26,794 bases of DNA from an uncultured Prevotella sp. (GCA_900769055.1 CAAGFF010000060.1:1-26794); one strand, 5' to 3'. Shown: positions 7,496 through 17,756, counted from the first letter of the stretch. Made by a program: numbers and translations. Notes: a model not told the origin generated them from the letters alone.

Positions 7496-8833
7496 TTAGT
7501 ATGCAGCCATTGCACCGCCACGAGTATGGCCAGAGTTGAGAAGTCCGTCATAATGACGCATGAGCAAATGACTCTCAATCTGCTGCAAAGTGTCAATAAC
7601 TACACCAACAAGAATCAGCAGTGAAGTACCACCGAAGAACTGTGAGAAACCCTGCTGAACATCAAGAAGACCTGCGAGAGCTGGCATCACAGCGATGAAA
7701 GCTATGAACAACGAACCCGGGAGGGTAATTCTTGACATCACGGTATCAATATACTCAGCAGTATCCTTGCCTGGTTTGATGCCAGGAATGAAACCATTAT
7801 TACGCTTCATATCCTCAGCCATCTGAGTTGGATTCAGTGTGATAGCTGTATAGAAATAGGTGAAAGCAATAATCAGCACTACATATACAGCATTGTACAG
7901 GAAGCTGCGGTTGTCGAGCAGCGACTGAACAACCCAGGAAGCACTCTCATTCTGATAGCGTACGAAAGCCAAAGGTATGAACATCAGAGCCTGAGCAAAG
8001 ATGATAGGCATAACGTTGGCAGCGAACAGCTTCAATGGAATGTACTGACGGGCACCACCATACTGTTTGTTTCCGACAAGACGCTTGGCATACTGAACAG
8101 GCACCTTACGGACACCCTGTACCAAGAGGATTGAAGCACAGACTACAGCATAGAGGATAAGTATCTCAGCCACAAACATGATAAGACCACCACCAGAGAT
8201 GGCATTAAGACGTGAGCTGAACTCTTGAACGAATGCCTGTGGCAGACGAGCAATAATACCTATCATAATGATGAGTGAGACTCCATTTCCGACTCCCTTG
8301 TCGGTGATACGCTCACCAAGCCAAAGGATGAACATGCTACCAGCAGCAAGGATGATAGTAGCTGGGAACATGAATGCAGTCCAAGAAATGCCTGAAGCCA
8401 GAGCCTGTGAGGCCTGGAACTTCAGGTTTATAAGATAACTCGGAGCTTGGAACAGAAGAATACCTACTGTCAGGGCGCGGGTATACCAATTGATTTTCTT
8501 GCGACCGCTCTCTCCTTCACGCTGCATCTTCTGGAAATAAGGTACAGCGACAGCGAGGAGCTGCATTACGATGGAAGCTGAGATGTAAGGCATGATTCCA
8601 AGCGCAAAGATAGACGCATTGGAAAATGCACCACCAGAGAACATGTCCAGCAGCGACATAAGGCCGCCAGCAGTTTGCGACTGAAGGTTTTCCAACTTGG
8701 CTGGATTGATGCCAGGAAGCACTACAAACGAGCCGAAACGATAGATAGCCGTAAACAGGATGGTGATGAGGAGTCGCTGACGCAAATCCTCAACCTTCCA
8801 ACAGTTCTTTAGTGTCTCAATAAACTTTTTCAT
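7496..8833 (-). CDS. secY: preprotein translocase subunit SecY
   Basis: Channel-forming subunit of the inner-membrane SecYEG translocon, 445 aa (E. coli 443). Ten hydrophobic segments can be traced. The TM2-plug region SGGAFSNASIFALGIMPYIS is present near residues 65-85. The cytosolic C5 loop shows NPTQMAEDMKRNNGFIPGI with KPGKDTAEYID, ahead of TM9. The frame starts MKKFIETLKNCWKVEDLRQR, the usual amphipathic N-terminus. It is 4 nt downstream of rplO and 14 nt upstream of map, so its expression is tied to ribosome synthesis. Confidence 0.98.
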   Translation of the reverse strand: MKKFIETLKNCWKVEDLRQRLLITILFTAIYRFGSFVVLPGINPAKLENLQSQTAGGLMSLLDMFSGGAFSNASIFALGIMPYISASIVMQLLAVAVPYFQKMQREGESGRKKINWYTRALTVGILLFQAPSYLINLKFQASQALASGISWTAFMFPATIILAAGSMFILWLGERITDKGVGNGVSLIIMIGIIARLPQAFVQEFSSRLNAISGGGLIMFVAEILILYAVVCASILLVQGVRKVPVQYAKRLVGNKQYGGARQYIPLKLFAANVMPIIFAQALMFIPLAFVRYQNESASWVVQSLLDNRSFLYNAVYVVLIIAFTYFYTAITLNPTQMAEDMKRNNGFIPGIKPGKDTAEYIDTVMSRITLPGSLFIAFIAVMPALAGLLDVQQGFSQFFGGTSLLILVGVVIDTLQQIESHLLMRHYDGLLNSGHTRGGAMAAY

Positions 8834-8837
8834 CTAC

Positions 8838-9284
8838 TTAGATAATTGTTGCGTTACCACCCAAAGCCTTAATAGCCTCCTCAGCAGACTTAGAGAACTT
8901 GTTTGCCTCAACATCGAGCTTCAGAGTAAGCTGGCCATTGCCAAGAATCTTAACAAGCTGCTTGTTGTCAACAAGACCTGCTGCTACAAGCTCTGCTATG
9001 CCGATCTTTGTATATCCCTTTGCCTCAGCAAGAGACTGAAGAGCAGACAAGTTAACAGGACAATACTCCTTGTGGTTGATATTCTTGAAGCCACCCTTCG
9101 GAACACGGCGCTGCAAAGGCATCTGACCACCTTCGAAACCTATCTTTCTCTTATAACCAGAACGAGCCTTGGCACCCTTGTGTCCACGAGTAGAGGTACC
9201 ACCGAGTCCAGAACCTGGACCACGACCGATACGACGGCGAGAGTGTGTAGAGCCAGCAGCTGGTTTCAAATTGCTTAATTTCAT
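8838..9284 (-). CDS. rplO: 50S ribosomal protein L15
   Basis: Late-assembly 23S rRNA-binding protein, 148 aa (E. coli 144). The N-terminal extension is Gly/Arg-rich as expected: SHSRRRIGRGPGSGLGGTST followed by RGHKGAKARSG. The globular part carries FEGGQMPLQRRVPKGGFKN. It lies 23 nt after rpmD and 4 nt before secY, in the order rpmD-rplO-secY that is nearly universal in bacteria. Confidence 0.98.
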   Translation of the reverse strand: MKLSNLKPAAGSTHSRRRIGRGPGSGLGGTSTRGHKGAKARSGYKRKIGFEGGQMPLQRRVPKGGFKNINHKEYCPVNLSALQSLAEAKGYTKIGIAELVAAGLVDNKQLVKILGNGQLTLKLDVEANKFSKSAEEAIKALGGNATII

Positions 9285-9307
9285 AATTACACTGAATTTA
9301 AAGATTA

Positions 9308-9484
9308 TTATTCAACTACCTTTACCAAATGGTGAACCTTACGGATCATACCACGTATGCTCGGGGTATCCTCTACCTCAACAACCTGAGAAATCTTACG
9401 AAGACCAAGTGCCTGCAGAGTACGCTTCTGGTCGATAGGAGCACCAATTTTGCTCTTTATTTGCTGAATTTTAATTGTTGCCAT
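9308..9484 (-). CDS. rpmD: 50S ribosomal protein L30
   Basis: A 58-aa protein (E. coli 59) beginning [20 protein letters not shown] and ending [15 protein letters not shown]. The block [20 protein letters not shown] is diagnostic of bacterial L30. It binds the 23S-5S rRNA region of the large subunit. It sits between rpsE (14 nt) and rplO (23 nt). Confidence 0.97.
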   Translation of the reverse strand: MATIKIQQIKSKIGAPIDQKRTLQALGLRKISQVVEVEDTPSIRGMIRKVHHLVKVVE

Positions 9485-9498
9485 TCTTCTACCTCCAA

Positions 9499-10011
9499 TT
9501 AACCGTTAAACACTCTGTCCATACTGATACCACGCTCACCTGCTATGGTGTATGCGTCACGCATCTGAGCCAAAGCGGCGATAGTAGCCTTTACAAGGTT
9601 GTGAGCGTTAGATGAGCCTTTCGACTTAGCGATAACATCCTTTACGCCAACACTCTCAAGAACAGCACGCATAGCACCACCAGCCTTAAGACCGGTACCG
9701 GCAGCAGCGGGCTTGAGAAGCACCTGGGCTCCACCATAGGAAACCTCTACCTCATGAGGTACGGTGCCCTTGAGTACAGGTACCTTAACCAGATTCTTCT
9801 TTGCAGCCTCAGTACCCTTAGAAATGGCAGCTGTTACTTCACCAGCCTTACCAAGACCGTAGCCGATAACACCGTTACCGTCTCCAACAACGACGATAGC
9901 AGCGAATGTAAAGGTACGACCACCCTTTGTAACCTTGGTTACACGGTTGATGGCTACCAAGCGATCCTTCAATTCAGCGTCACTATTAACTTTAACTTTA
10001 TTCATTGCCAT
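9499..10011 (-). CDS. rpsE: 30S ribosomal protein S5
   Basis: Small-subunit protein at the mRNA entry and decoding-fidelity region, 170 aa (E. coli 167). The double-stranded-RNA-binding-like N-terminal part has [20 protein letters not shown] and then [20 protein letters not shown], the S5 signature. The C-terminal part has [20 protein letters not shown] and the end DRVFNG. It lies 9 nt after rplR and 14 nt before rpmD. Confidence 0.98.
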   Translation of the reverse strand: MAMNKVKVNSDAELKDRLVAINRVTKVTKGGRTFTFAAIVVVGDGNGVIGYGLGKAGEVTAAISKGTEAAKKNLVKVPVLKGTVPHEVEVSYGGAQVLLKPAAAGTGLKAGGAMRAVLESVGVKDVIAKSKGSSNAHNLVKATIAALAQMRDAYTIAGERGISMDRVFNG

Positions 10012-10020
10012 AATCGTTTA

Positions 10021-10365
10021 TTAGAATTTGAGTCCACCTTCGCGTGCACCGTCAGCGAGTGACTGTACACGACCATGATAGAGATAACCGTTACGGTCGA
10101 AAACAACCTCAGAGATGCCGGCTGCAAGTGCCTTCTCAGCGATGAGGAGACCAACCTTCTTAGCCTGCTCTGACTTGTTCATCTTCTCAAGACCAAGAGA
10201 AGAAGCAGCAGCGAGAGTTGTACCAACCTTGTCATTAATAACCTGAGCGTAAATCTGCTTGTTAGAACGGAATACGCTGAGACGTGGACGTTCTGCAGTA
10301 CCAACAACCTTTTTGCGAATGCGGAACTTTATCTTAATTCGTCTTTCTATTTTACTTACTGTCAT
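10021..10365 (-). CDS. rplR: 50S ribosomal protein L18
   Basis: A 5S rRNA-binding protein of the central protuberance, 114 aa (E. coli 117). The start at 10365 ([20 protein letters not shown]) is chosen over the open frame extending to 10533, because that extension overlaps rplF and has no L18 character. Conserved blocks are [18 protein letters not shown] and the end [18 protein letters not shown] with AREGGLKF. It lies 22 nt after rplF and 9 nt before rpsE. Confidence 0.97.
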   Translation of the reverse strand: MTVSKIERRIKIKFRIRKKVVGTAERPRLSVFRSNKQIYAQVINDKVGTTLAAASSLGLEKMNKSEQAKKVGLLIAEKALAAGISEVVFDRNGYLYHGRVQSLADGAREGGLKF

Positions 10366-10387
10366 AATCGTAAATCTTTTAATAAAA

Positions 10388-10960
10388 TTACTTAGCTGAA
10401 GCTGACTTACCAGACTTTCTGCGGATGACCTCACCCTTGAACAGGATACCCTTACCCTTGTAAGGTTCAGGCATACGGAAAGAACGAATTTTTGCACAGA
10501 TGAGTCCAAGCAACTGCTTGTCGCAAGACTCAAGGGTAATTATTGGGTTCTGGTTTCTCTCAGACTTTGTCTCAACCTTAACCTCCTTCGGAAGCTCGAT
10601 GAATATTGGGTGTGTATAACCAAGTGAGAACTCAACCAAGTTGCCCTGGTTAGAAACACGGTAACCTACACCTACAAGTTCGAGCACCTTAGTATAGCCC
10701 TGGCTAACACCAACAACCATGTTGTTGACAAGTGAGCGATACAGGCCATGGAAAGCCTGCTTCTGCTTAACGTTAACAGGACTGTTCTCGTCAATCTCAA
10801 ATGTTATCTGACCATCAGCGAAATTGTACTTGATAGAAGGATCTATCCACTGTGACATCTCACCCTTCGGGCCCTTTACATTAACTACATGTGTATTGTT
10901 GTCGTAGTTAACAGTTACACCAGCTGGTACGCTAATTGGCAATTTACCTATTCTTGACAT
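10388..10960 (-). CDS. rplF: 50S ribosomal protein L6
   Basis: Large-subunit protein near the factor-binding site, 190 aa (E. coli 177). The start [15 protein letters not shown] at 10960 is preferred over an in-frame ATG five codons upstream, because family members begin with MSRIG and this gives a 15-nt spacer to rpsH. The C-terminal signature [19 protein letters not shown] is intact, as is the internal [20 protein letters not shown]. Confidence 0.97.
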   Translation of the reverse strand: MSRIGKLPISVPAGVTVNYDNNTHVVNVKGPKGEMSQWIDPSIKYNFADGQITFEIDENSPVNVKQKQAFHGLYRSLVNNMVVGVSQGYTKVLELVGVGYRVSNQGNLVEFSLGYTHPIFIELPKEVKVETKSERNQNPIITLESCDKQLLGLICAKIRSFRMPEPYKGKGILFKGEVIRRKSGKSASAK

Positions 10961-10975
10961 ATTCAAATCCTCCAA

Positions 10976-11371
10976 TTAATAAACATAGCAAAGAACCTCG
11001 CCACCAATCTTGAGGTCGGCGGCCTCTTTGTTAGTCATTACACCTTGGGACGTAGATATGATAGCAATACCAAGTCCGTTAATAACTCGTGGCATGTCCT
11101 TGTAACCTGTGTACTTACGAAGACCAGGTGTGGAAACACGCTTCAACCCCTTGATGGCGTTCTGCTTTGTAACAGGGTTGTACTTCAGGGCAACCTTGAT
11201 AGTACCCTGAGGGCCATCCTCGATGAACTTATAGTTCAGGATGTAGCCCTTGTCGAAGAGGATCTTAGTGATCTCTTTCTTCAAGTTGGACGCAGGAACC
11301 TCAACCACACGGTGATTAGCCATGATTGCGTTTCTGAGTCTTGTCAGATAATCTGCTATTGGATCTGTCAT
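10976..11371 (-). CDS. rpsH: 30S ribosomal protein S8
   Basis: Primary 16S rRNA-binding protein of the central domain, 131 aa (E. coli 130). It begins MTDPIADYLTRLRNAIMANH and ends with the S8 signature GLGIAIISTSQGVMTNKEA and GGEVLCYVY. In E. coli S8 represses the spc operon at a site near rplE that mimics its 16S target; I do not see an obvious copy of it here. The spacer to rpsN is 58 nt and holds a short GC hairpin (11391-11405). Confidence 0.98.
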   Translation of the reverse strand: MTDPIADYLTRLRNAIMANHRVVEVPASNLKKEITKILFDKGYILNYKFIEDGPQGTIKVALKYNPVTKQNAIKGLKRVSTPGLRKYTGYKDMPRVINGLGIAIISTSQGVMTNKEAADLKIGGEVLCYVY

Positions 11372-11390
11372 AAAAAAAATGTTTAATTAA

Positions 11391-11405
11391 TCGGGCCTAC
11401 CCCGA
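11391..11405 (-). promoter_or_regulatory. short hairpin in the rpsN-rpsH spacer
   Basis: TCGGG / CCCGA forms a 5-bp GC-rich stem with a 5-nt loop in an otherwise AT-rich 58-nt spacer, about 20 nt upstream of the rpsH start. It has no adjoining T run on the minus strand, so it is not a strong terminator. It may be a minor RNA element or chance. Confidence 0.25.
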
Positions 11406-11429
11406 CAATATTAAATAATGAACTAATAA

Positions 11430-11732
11430 TTACCAGCTTGCTTTCTTTACTCCTGGGATGAGACCTGCAGAAGCCATCTCACGGAACTGGATACGAGAGA
11501 GACCGAACTGGCGGATGTAGCCTTTTGGACGTCCGGTGATCTTGCAACGGTTGTGCAGACGTATCGGGTTAGCGTTCTTTGGGATAGCCTGAAGCTTACG
11601 AGCAGCCTCGTAAGCCTCAGCAGGATCCTGAGCAGTAGCGATAATCTTCTTCAGAGCTGCGCGCTTCTCAGCGTAACGGGCTACAAGCTTTGCACGCTTT
11701 ACCTCGCGAGCTTTCATTGATTCTTTTGCCAT
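11430..11732 (-). CDS. rpsN: 30S ribosomal protein S14 (zinc-free long form)
   Basis: Head protein of the 30S subunit, 100 aa (E. coli 101). It begins [20 protein letters not shown] and ends [18 protein letters not shown]. The region around [17 protein letters not shown] retains a single cysteine, so the CxxC-CxxC zinc site of the short form is absent and this is the long C- form. It lies 5 nt after rplE and 58 nt before rpsH. Confidence 0.98.
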   Translation of the reverse strand: MAKESMKAREVKRAKLVARYAEKRAALKKIIATAQDPAEAYEAARKLQAIPKNANPIRLHNRCKITGRPKGYIRQFGLSRIQFREMASAGLIPGVKKASW

Positions 11733-11737
11733 ATCTC

Positions 11738-12292
11738 TTAATCCTTTTTAGCGTTCTTGAATGGGAGTCCGAAACCTTTCAGGAGTGCATAGCCTTCCTC
11801 ATCGGTCTTTGCGCTGGTCACGAAAGTGATGTTCATACCCTGGATGCGGTCAATCTGATCGAGGTTGATTTCCGGGAAGATAATCTGCTCAGAAACACCA
11901 AGAGTATAGTTTCCGCGGCCATCAAACTTGCTTTCGATACCCTTGAAGTCACGGATACGTGGAAGAGCGATGCGAACGAGCTTCTCAAGGAACTCATACA
12001 TGCGCTCACGACGCAGTGTAACCATAACACCGATAGGCATCTTCTTACGAAGCTTGAAGTTGGCGATGTCCTTACGTGAATATGTAGCGACAGCCTTCTG
12101 ACCGGTAATTGCGGTAATCTCATTGATTGCTACATCGATGATTTTCTTATCCTGTGTAGCATCACCGAGACCCTGGTTGATGACAATCTTCTTCAAGACA
12201 GGAACCTGCATTGATGAAGAGTAGTTGAACTGCTTTTGCAGTGAAGGAGCAATTGTCTCCTTATATACCTTCTTTAACTGTGCTGTATCCAT
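11738..12292 (-). CDS. rplE: 50S ribosomal protein L5
   Basis: A 5S rRNA- and P-site-tRNA-contacting protein, 184 aa (E. coli 179). Conserved blocks include [39 protein letters not shown] and [19 protein letters not shown]. The start codon shares one base with the rplX stop (TAATG overlap at 12292), which indicates translational coupling. rpsN follows after 5 nt. Confidence 0.98.
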   Translation of the reverse strand: MDTAQLKKVYKETIAPSLQKQFNYSSSMQVPVLKKIVINQGLGDATQDKKIIDVAINEITAITGQKAVATYSRKDIANFKLRKKMPIGVMVTLRRERMYEFLEKLVRIALPRIRDFKGIESKFDGRGNYTLGVSEQIIFPEINLDQIDRIQGMNITFVTSAKTDEEGYALLKGFGLPFKNAKKD

Positions 12293-12609
12293 TACTTGAT
12301 CTCCTCTCCAGACTTTTTAGCGATGCGTATTATCTTCTTACCCTCGCGCTTGATAGCGACACGAGTAGCCTTGCCACTCTTCGGGTCAATGAGGCTCAAG
12401 TTGGAAATGTGAATAGGAGCCTCCTGCTTGATGATGCCACCCTGAGGATTCTTGGCTGATGGCTTAGCGCTCTTCGATACGATGTTGATACCCTCAACAA
12501 TAGCGCGTTCGTCCTTTACCAAGACCTTGAGCACCTTACCGGTCTTGCCCTTATCCGAGCCTGCCAAAACGATTACTGTATCGTCTTTTCTGATATGTAA
12601 CTTACTCAT
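12292..12609 (-). CDS. rplX: 50S ribosomal protein L24
   Basis: Assembly-initiator protein of the 50S subunit, 105 aa (E. coli 104). It begins [20 protein letters not shown] and carries the KOW motif through [20 protein letters not shown]. The end is Lys-rich. It lies 19 nt after rplN and overlaps rplE by one base at a TAATG junction. Confidence 0.98.
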   Translation of the reverse strand: MSKLHIRKDDTVIVLAGSDKGKTGKVLKVLVKDERAIVEGINIVSKSAKPSAKNPQGGIIKQEAPIHISNLSLIDPKSGKATRVAIKREGKKIIRIAKKSGEEIK

Positions 12610-12628
12610 TACTTGTTGTTGTTAAAAA

Positions 12629-12994
12629 TTAGAGAACCTCAGGTGCCAAAGAAACAACCTTCATGTTGACTGCACGGAGCTCACGAGCAACAGGACCGAA
12701 GATACGGCTACCACGAAGCTCACCAGCGTTGTTGAGCAGCACACAAGCGTTGTCATCGAAACGGATATAAGAGCCATCCGGACGACGGATTTCCTTCTTT
12801 GTGCGAACTATCAAAGCCTTAGATACTGCACCCTTTTTCAAATCACTTGATGGGATAACGTTCTTGACAGCAACGACAATAACGTCACCAACACTTGCAT
12901 AACGACGGCGTGTGCCTCCGAGCACGCGGATGCAGAGAGCCTCTCGTGCGCCGCTGTTATCACATACTGTAAGTCTTGATTCTGCCTGTATCAT
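12629..12994 (-). CDS. rplN: 50S ribosomal protein L14
   Basis: Large-subunit protein at the subunit interface (bridge B8) and the binding site for the silencing factor RsfS. It is 121 aa (E. coli 123). The N-terminus [20 protein letters not shown] and the end [20 protein letters not shown] are diagnostic. The spacer to rpsQ is 2 nt and to rplX 19 nt. Confidence 0.98.
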   Translation of the reverse strand: MIQAESRLTVCDNSGAREALCIRVLGGTRRRYASVGDVIVVAVKNVIPSSDLKKGAVSKALIVRTKKEIRRPDGSYIRFDDNACVLLNNAGELRGSRIFGPVARELRAVNMKVVSLAPEVL

Positions 12995-12996
12995 AA

Positions 12997-13254
12997 TTAC
13001 TTAGCTTTTTCAACGATTTGTACTAATCTCCACCTCTTAGTCTTAGAAAGAGGACGTGTCTCCATAATCTGAACGGTATCTCCGAGGTTTGCCTCGTTGT
13101 TCTCGTCATGGGCATGGTATTTCTTTGTCTTCTGGACAAACTTACCATAAATCGGGTGCTTCTCCTTGAACTTAGCTGCAATAACAATGGTTTTATCCAT
13201 CTTGTTACTGATAACGACACCCTGTCTTACTTTTCTTAAATTCCTTGTTTCCAT
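12997..13254 (-). CDS. rpsQ: 30S ribosomal protein S17
   Basis: Primary 16S rRNA-binding protein of the 5' domain, 85 aa (E. coli 84). The start at 13254 ([20 protein letters not shown]) is chosen to match the family; an in-frame ATG three codons upstream at 13263 would add MVQ and cannot be excluded. Signature blocks are [20 protein letters not shown] and [18 protein letters not shown]. It follows rpmC by 11 nt and precedes rplN by 2 nt. Confidence 0.96.
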   Translation of the reverse strand: METRNLRKVRQGVVISNKMDKTIVIAAKFKEKHPIYGKFVQKTKKYHAHDENNEANLGDTVQIMETRPLSKTKRWRLVQIVEKAK

Positions 13255-13265
13255 CTGAACCATTG

Positions 13266-13460
13266 TTATTTGTTAAGTTCTCTTTGACGAAGTTCTGTTT
13301 TCATACGAGCGATGTCGCGACGAGTCTTCTTAATCACTGATGGATCAGCAAGAGGAGAGATGTTATGATTGAGTTTCTTCTGTGCCAACTCTGCCTTAGC
13401 ATTCTCAAGCTTCTCTACCAATTCCTTGGTTTCAAGCTCCTTTATTTCATTAATCTTCAT
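13266..13460 (-). CDS. rpmC: 50S ribosomal protein L29
   Basis: A 64-aa helical hairpin protein near the exit tunnel (E. coli 63). It begins [20 protein letters not shown] and has the characteristic [18 protein letters not shown] end. The spacer to rplP is 2 nt, so it is probably translationally coupled. In other bacteria L29 and L23 form the docking site for signal recognition particle. Confidence 0.97.
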   Translation of the reverse strand: MKINEIKELETKELVEKLENAKAELAQKKLNHNISPLADPSVIKKTRRDIARMKTELRQRELNK

Positions 13461-13462
13461 AA

Positions 13463-13891
13463 TTAAGCGTTTTTATCGAAATCACGACGTACGACAAACT
13501 TTGTTTTAACAGGCAGTTTCTGAGCTGCGAGGCGAAGAGCCTCCTTAGCAATATCGAAACTTACGCCTTCTACTTCGAAGAGGATACGTCCTGGAGTTAC
13601 AGGAGCAACCCATCCTGCGGGGTCTCCCTTACCTTTACCCATTCGGACGTCAGCAGGCTTACGTGTAATAGGCTTGTCCGGGAAAATACGAATCCAAACC
13701 TGACCCTCGCGCTGCATGTAGCGGTTTACAGCGACACGCGCTGCCTCTATCTGGCGGCTGTCGATCCACTTTGCCTCAAGTGTCTTGATGCCGAAGGAAC
13801 CGAATGCCAGCTGTGTACCTCTGTGGGCGTTGCCTTTGTTGCCGCGTCCGTCTTGAGGTCTTCTATATTTTACTCTTTTTGGCTGTAACAT
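13463..13891 (-). CDS. rplP: 50S ribosomal protein L16
   Basis: Large-subunit protein near the A-site tRNA elbow, 142 aa (E. coli 136). It begins [20 protein letters not shown] and contains [20 protein letters not shown] and [20 protein letters not shown], both L16 signatures. Only 2 nt separate it from rpmC and 15 nt from rpsC. Confidence 0.98.
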   Translation of the reverse strand: MLQPKRVKYRRPQDGRGNKGNAHRGTQLAFGSFGIKTLEAKWIDSRQIEAARVAVNRYMQREGQVWIRIFPDKPITRKPADVRMGKGKGDPAGWVAPVTPGRILFEVEGVSFDIAKEALRLAAQKLPVKTKFVVRRDFDKNA

Positions 13892-13906
13892 TGTAGCTTC
13901 TTACTT

Positions 13907-14641
13907 TTAACGGTTATTGTTTCTACGACGATTACCACGGTCACGACGGCCACCATTGTTGTTAGAACGGCCATTATTCTGCTTCTCCTGGGTGAAGTTC
14001 ACTGTGACGTCACGCTTGCCGTAAACCTCTCCACGGCAAATCCAAACCTTGATACCCAGAAGACCAACCTTTGTCAGAGCCTCGGCCTGGCAATAGTCGA
14101 TGTCTGCACGGAAAGTATGCAGAGGAGTACGTCCCTCCTTGTACATTTCCTTACGTGCCATTTCGGCACCGTTGAGACGACCAGTGATTTGGACCTTAAT
14201 GCCTTCAGCGCCGGCACGCATGGTGTTCTGGATTGCCATCTTGATAGCGCGGCGGTAGGCTATTTTGCCTTCAACCTGGCGAGCGATGTTATTGGCTACA
14301 ATATTTGCGTCCAATTCTGGTTTCTTAACTTCGAAGATGTTGATCTGTATTTCCTTGTCATAGAGTTTCTTCAACTCCTCCTTGAGTTTGTCAACATCTT
14401 GACCACCTCTACCAATGACGATGCCCGGACGAGCAGTGCAAATAGTGATGGTGACCAGCTTCAATGTGCGTTCGATGACGATGCGTGAGACGCTAGCCTT
14501 GGCAAGACGCTCATTAAGATACTTACGGATTTTCTGGTCCTCAACGAGGTTGTCTCCGAAGTTCTTGCCACCGAACCAATTTGAATCCCAACCGCGGATG
14601 ATGCCCAGACGGTTGCTTATAGGATTAACTTTCTGTCCCAT
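13907..14641 (-). CDS. rpsC: 30S ribosomal protein S3
   Basis: Head protein at the mRNA entry tunnel, 244 aa (E. coli 233). It begins [20 protein letters not shown]. The type II KH domain carries the GxxG loop in [14 protein letters not shown], about residue 75. The C-terminal domain has [20 protein letters not shown] and [13 protein letters not shown]. The last 30 residues are an Asn/Arg/Gly-rich tail ([19 protein letters not shown]), a low-complexity extension not found in E. coli S3. It is 8 nt after rplV. Confidence 0.98.
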   Translation of the reverse strand: MGQKVNPISNRLGIIRGWDSNWFGGKNFGDNLVEDQKIRKYLNERLAKASVSRIVIERTLKLVTITICTARPGIVIGRGGQDVDKLKEELKKLYDKEIQINIFEVKKPELDANIVANNIARQVEGKIAYRRAIKMAIQNTMRAGAEGIKVQITGRLNGAEMARKEMYKEGRTPLHTFRADIDYCQAEALTKVGLLGIKVWICRGEVYGKRDVTVNFTQEKQNNGRSNNNGGRRDRGNRRRNNNR

Positions 14642-14649
14642 TCTATTAA

Positions 14650-15054
14650 TTATTTTTCGTCGTTAGTTTTGGTATCTACAAAGAGGGTTACATGATTGCT
14701 GCGCTTGCGAATTCTGTAGCCACGTCCCTGTGGTGCCGGACGCATACGCTTCATTGTAACACCTTCATCAACGAATACTCTGCTGATATAGAGTTCGCCG
14801 TCTTCGGCCTTGCGGTCATTCTTCTGTTCCCAGTTAGCGATGGCAGAACGGAGAAGTTTCTCAACGTCTGCGGCAGCGTGCTTCTTTGAGAATCTGAGTA
14901 CACCAAGAGCGCGGTTCACCTCCATGCCACGGATCATGTCTACAACGTAGCGCATTTTGCGTGGAGAGGAAGGAACGCCAACGAGCTTGGCAAAGTACAG
15001 GTTTTTGCGGGCTTCCTTAAGTTTTTCAGCCGCTATATGTTTTCTTGCTCCCAT
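14650..15054 (-). CDS. rplV: 50S ribosomal protein L22
   Basis: Protein whose beta-hairpin lines the nascent-peptide exit tunnel, 134 aa (E. coli 110). It begins [20 protein letters not shown]. The hairpin region includes [20 protein letters not shown] with [12 protein letters not shown]. The extra length lies at the N-terminus and the end. It is 32 nt after rpsS and 8 nt before rpsC. No deletion of the macrolide-associated hairpin is visible. Confidence 0.97.
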   Translation of the reverse strand: MGARKHIAAEKLKEARKNLYFAKLVGVPSSPRKMRYVVDMIRGMEVNRALGVLRFSKKHAAADVEKLLRSAIANWEQKNDRKAEDGELYISRVFVDEGVTMKRMRPAPQGRGYRIRKRSNHVTLFVDTKTNDEK

Positions 15055-15086
15055 TATTAATCGAATTGTTTAAATGGTTTGCCTGT

Positions 15087-15353
15087 TTACTTTCTGTTTC
15101 CAGAGTGTCCGCCGAACCTGCGAGTAGGAGAGAACTCTCCGAGCTTGTGTCCAACCATGTTCTCTGTGATGTAAACAGGGATGAATTTATTTCCGTTATG
15201 AACTGCAACAGTGTGTCCCACGAAATCGGGTGAGATCATTGATGCCCTGGCCCAAGTCTTTACAACAGTCTTCTTGCCACTCTCGTTCATTGCGAGAATC
15301 TTCTTTTCGAGTGACACGTTGATATATGGACCTTTTTTAAGTGAACGACTCAT
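15087..15353 (-). CDS. rpsS: 30S ribosomal protein S19
   Basis: Head protein that pairs with S13, 88 aa (E. coli 92). It begins [20 protein letters not shown] and contains [20 protein letters not shown] and [20 protein letters not shown], the S19 signature. It lies 10 nt after rplB and 32 nt before rplV. Confidence 0.98.
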   Translation of the reverse strand: MSRSLKKGPYINVSLEKKILAMNESGKKTVVKTWARASMISPDFVGHTVAVHNGNKFIPVYITENMVGHKLGEFSPTRRFGGHSGNRK

Positions 15354-15363
15354 AATTTATGCT

Positions 15364-16191
15364 TTATTTTTTGTTAGCTCTTTCAATAATATACTTGTTA
15401 GAAAGCTTCTTTGGTGCACGTGTCTTGAGACCCTTAGCATACAGACCCTTGCGTGAACGTGGGTGACCTCCAGACTGACGTCCTTCACCACCACCCATTG
15501 GGTGATCAACAGGGTTCATAACAACACCACGGTTGTGAGGACGACGTCCCAACCAGCGTGAGCGACCAGCCTTACCAGACTGCTCAAGTGCGTGGTCAGA
15601 GTTACCTACACTACCTACAGTAGCTCTACAAGCAGAGAGAATCTTGCGAGTCTCTCCTGAAGGGAGCTTGATTACACAATAGCTGCCTTCACGAGAAGTC
15701 AACTGAGCAAAATTACCAGCCGAACGAACCAACAGGGCACCCTGACCTGGACGCAACTCAATGTTGTGAATTACAGTACCAACAGGAATGTTCTGAAGCG
15801 GGAGTGCATTACCGATTTCCGGTGCTGCGTCAGCACCTGACATCAGTGTAGCGCCTACCTGCAATCCGTTAGGAGCAATAATGTAACGTTTTTCACCATC
15901 AGCGTAGAAAAGCAGGGCGATGCGAGCAGAGCGGTTTGGGTCATACTCGATTGTCTTTACTACAGCTGGAACACCATCTTTCTCTCGCTTGAAGTCTATC
16001 AGACGATACTTCTTCTTGTGACCGCCGCCCATGTAGCGGACAGTCATCTTACCGGTGTTGTTTCGACCACCGGTTGAACGCTTACCGTAAACGAGAGACT
16101 TTTCTGGCACGGATGCAGTAATCTCCTCGAACGTGCCAATAACTTTGTGTCTTTGTCCCGGAGTAACGGGATTAAATTTGCGTACTGCCAT
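15364..16191 (-). CDS. rplB: 50S ribosomal protein L2
   Basis: Large-subunit protein required for subunit association and peptidyl transferase activity, 275 aa (E. coli 273). It begins [17 protein letters not shown]. The middle has [20 protein letters not shown]; the C-terminal part has [17 protein letters not shown], which includes the conserved histidine region facing the peptidyl transferase centre. Spacers are 5 nt to rplW and 10 nt to rpsS. Confidence 0.98.
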   Translation of the reverse strand: MAVRKFNPVTPGQRHKVIGTFEEITASVPEKSLVYGKRSTGGRNNTGKMTVRYMGGGHKKKYRLIDFKREKDGVPAVVKTIEYDPNRSARIALLFYADGEKRYIIAPNGLQVGATLMSGADAAPEIGNALPLQNIPVGTVIHNIELRPGQGALLVRSAGNFAQLTSREGSYCVIKLPSGETRKILSACRATVGSVGNSDHALEQSGKAGRSRWLGRRPHNRGVVMNPVDHPMGGGEGRQSGGHPRSRKGLYAKGLKTRAPKKLSNKYIIERANKK

Positions 16192-16196
16192 TTTAT

Positions 16197-16493
16197 TTAT
16201 TCAATATTGCTATAAAAATCAATTGTTTCGCCCTCCTTAAGGGTTACTATTGCTTTCTTGAACGCGCTCTTGTGTCCCTTCACGAGACCAGCCTTTGTAT
16301 AGCGTGCCATGCGCTTGCCGGCATAGAGCATAGTGTTCACATCCTCGACATTTACTTTATACAGACCCTCGACCTCTTCCTTAATTTGGAGTTTGTTAGC
16401 CTCAGGAGTAACAAGGAAGCCATAACGGTTTGACTTCTTGTCGGTAATCTTGGTCATCTTCTCAGTGACCAGCGGTTTGATGATAAATCCCAT
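16197..16493 (-). CDS. rplW: 50S ribosomal protein L23
   Basis: Exit-tunnel rim protein that docks trigger factor and signal recognition particle, 98 aa (E. coli 100). It begins [20 protein letters not shown] and has [20 protein letters not shown] followed by [10 protein letters not shown]. It is 19 nt after rplD and 5 nt before rplB. Confidence 0.97.
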   Translation of the reverse strand: MGFIIKPLVTEKMTKITDKKSNRYGFLVTPEANKLQIKEEVEGLYKVNVEDVNTMLYAGKRMARYTKAGLVKGHKSAFKKAIVTLKEGETIDFYSNIE

Positions 16494-16512
16494 AAATCTA
16501 ATTCTCCTTTAA

Positions 16513-17142
16513 TTACTTATTTAAGATGTTGTCGATAGTCTTCAGAGAGCTTTCAGCAATTACGAGTACTTCCGAGTTCAATATTTTATACGTATTGATG
16601 TTGGCTGCACCCATTACCTGAGCCTCCTTCAAATTGCGAGCTGACAAATATACGTTTTTATCCTCAACTGGCAAAACAACGAGTGTCTTCTTACCCTCAA
16701 CTTTAAGATTTTTAGTAATATTTATAAAATCTTTTGTCTTTGGGGCATCCAAAGTAAAGTCTTCTACCACGATGATAGCGTTCTCCTTAGCCATGTAAGA
16801 GAGAGCTGATTTACGAGCAAGAATATTTACTTTTTTGTTGAGTTTCTGTCTGTAGTCGCGTGGTTTTGGACCGAATACTCGTCCACCACCTACAAGTACA
16901 GGAGAATTGATATCACCGCGACGTGCTCCACCGCCACCCTTCTGGCGTCCGAGCTTGCGGGTAGAACCGCTTACCTCACTTCTCTCCTTAGACTTAGCTG
17001 TACCCTGACGCTGGTTTGCGAGATACTGCTTAACGGCGAGATAGAGAACGTGTTCGTTAGGCTCAATGCCGAAGATTGCGTCGTTGAGTGCAACCTTCCT
17101 TCCGGTCTCCTGACCGTTTATATTCAAAACACTAACTTCCAT
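16513..17142 (-). CDS. rplD: 50S ribosomal protein L4
   Basis: Exit-tunnel protein, 209 aa (E. coli 201). It begins [20 protein letters not shown]. The tunnel loop shows [20 protein letters not shown] followed by [20 protein letters not shown]. Its ATG overlaps the rplC stop by one base (TAATG at 17142). In E. coli L4 regulates the S10 operon by binding the rpsJ leader; a candidate structured leader upstream of rpsJ is described at 18143-18192, but no link to L4 can be shown from sequence alone. Confidence 0.98.
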   Translation of the reverse strand: MEVSVLNINGQETGRKVALNDAIFGIEPNEHVLYLAVKQYLANQRQGTAKSKERSEVSGSTRKLGRQKGGGGARRGDINSPVLVGGGRVFGPKPRDYRQKLNKKVNILARKSALSYMAKENAIIVVEDFTLDAPKTKDFINITKNLKVEGKKTLVVLPVEDKNVYLSARNLKEAQVMGAANINTYKILNSEVLVIAESSLKTIDNILNK

Positions 17143-17756
17143 TATTTCTCAATTAAAACAGTTGAACCTTTGCATCCAGCAACAGAGCCCTTGATGATAA
17201 GCAGGTTCTGCTCTGGAATAACCTTTAACACCTGGAGATTTTGTGTTGTCACACGGTCGCCACCCATCTGGCCTGCCATGCGCATACCCTTGAACACCTT
17301 TGCTGGGTAAGAACAAGCTCCAATAGATCCCGGCTTGCGGGCGCGGTCGTCCTGACCGTGAGTGCTCTGACCAACACCACCGAATCCGTGGCGCTTTACA
17401 ACACCCTGAAAACCTTTACCCTTTGAAGTACCAACAACGTCTACGAACTTAGCGTCGCTGAAGATTTCAACTGTTACGGTATCACCGAGGTTTAACTCCT
17501 CATTGAACTTGAACTCGGCCAAGTGCTTCTTTGGTGTTGTGCCTGCCTTCTTGAATACACCCATCATAGGCTTTGTAGTATTCTTCTCCTTGGCTTCTCC
17601 AAAAGCCAACTGTACGGCCTCATAACCGTCCTTCTCGACGGTCTTTACCTGAGTAACGACACAAGGACCAGCTTCGATAACAGTGCACGGTACGTTCTTA
17701 CCGTCGGCACTGAAAACGGATGTCATTCCGATTTTTCTTCCAATTAATCCTGGCAT
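17142..17756 (-). CDS. rplC: 50S ribosomal protein L3
   Basis: Early-assembly protein whose finger reaches the peptidyl transferase centre, 204 aa (E. coli 209). It begins [20 protein letters not shown]. The signature region carries [19 protein letters not shown] and then [19 protein letters not shown] and [20 protein letters not shown]. It is 48 nt after rpsJ and overlaps rplD by one base. Confidence 0.98.
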   Translation of the reverse strand: MPGLIGRKIGMTSVFSADGKNVPCTVIEAGPCVVTQVKTVEKDGYEAVQLAFGEAKEKNTTKPMMGVFKKAGTTPKKHLAEFKFNEELNLGDTVTVEIFSDAKFVDVVGTSKGKGFQGVVKRHGFGGVGQSTHGQDDRARKPGSIGACSYPAKVFKGMRMAGQMGGDRVTTQNLQVLKVIPEQNLLIIKGSVAGCKGSTVLIEK

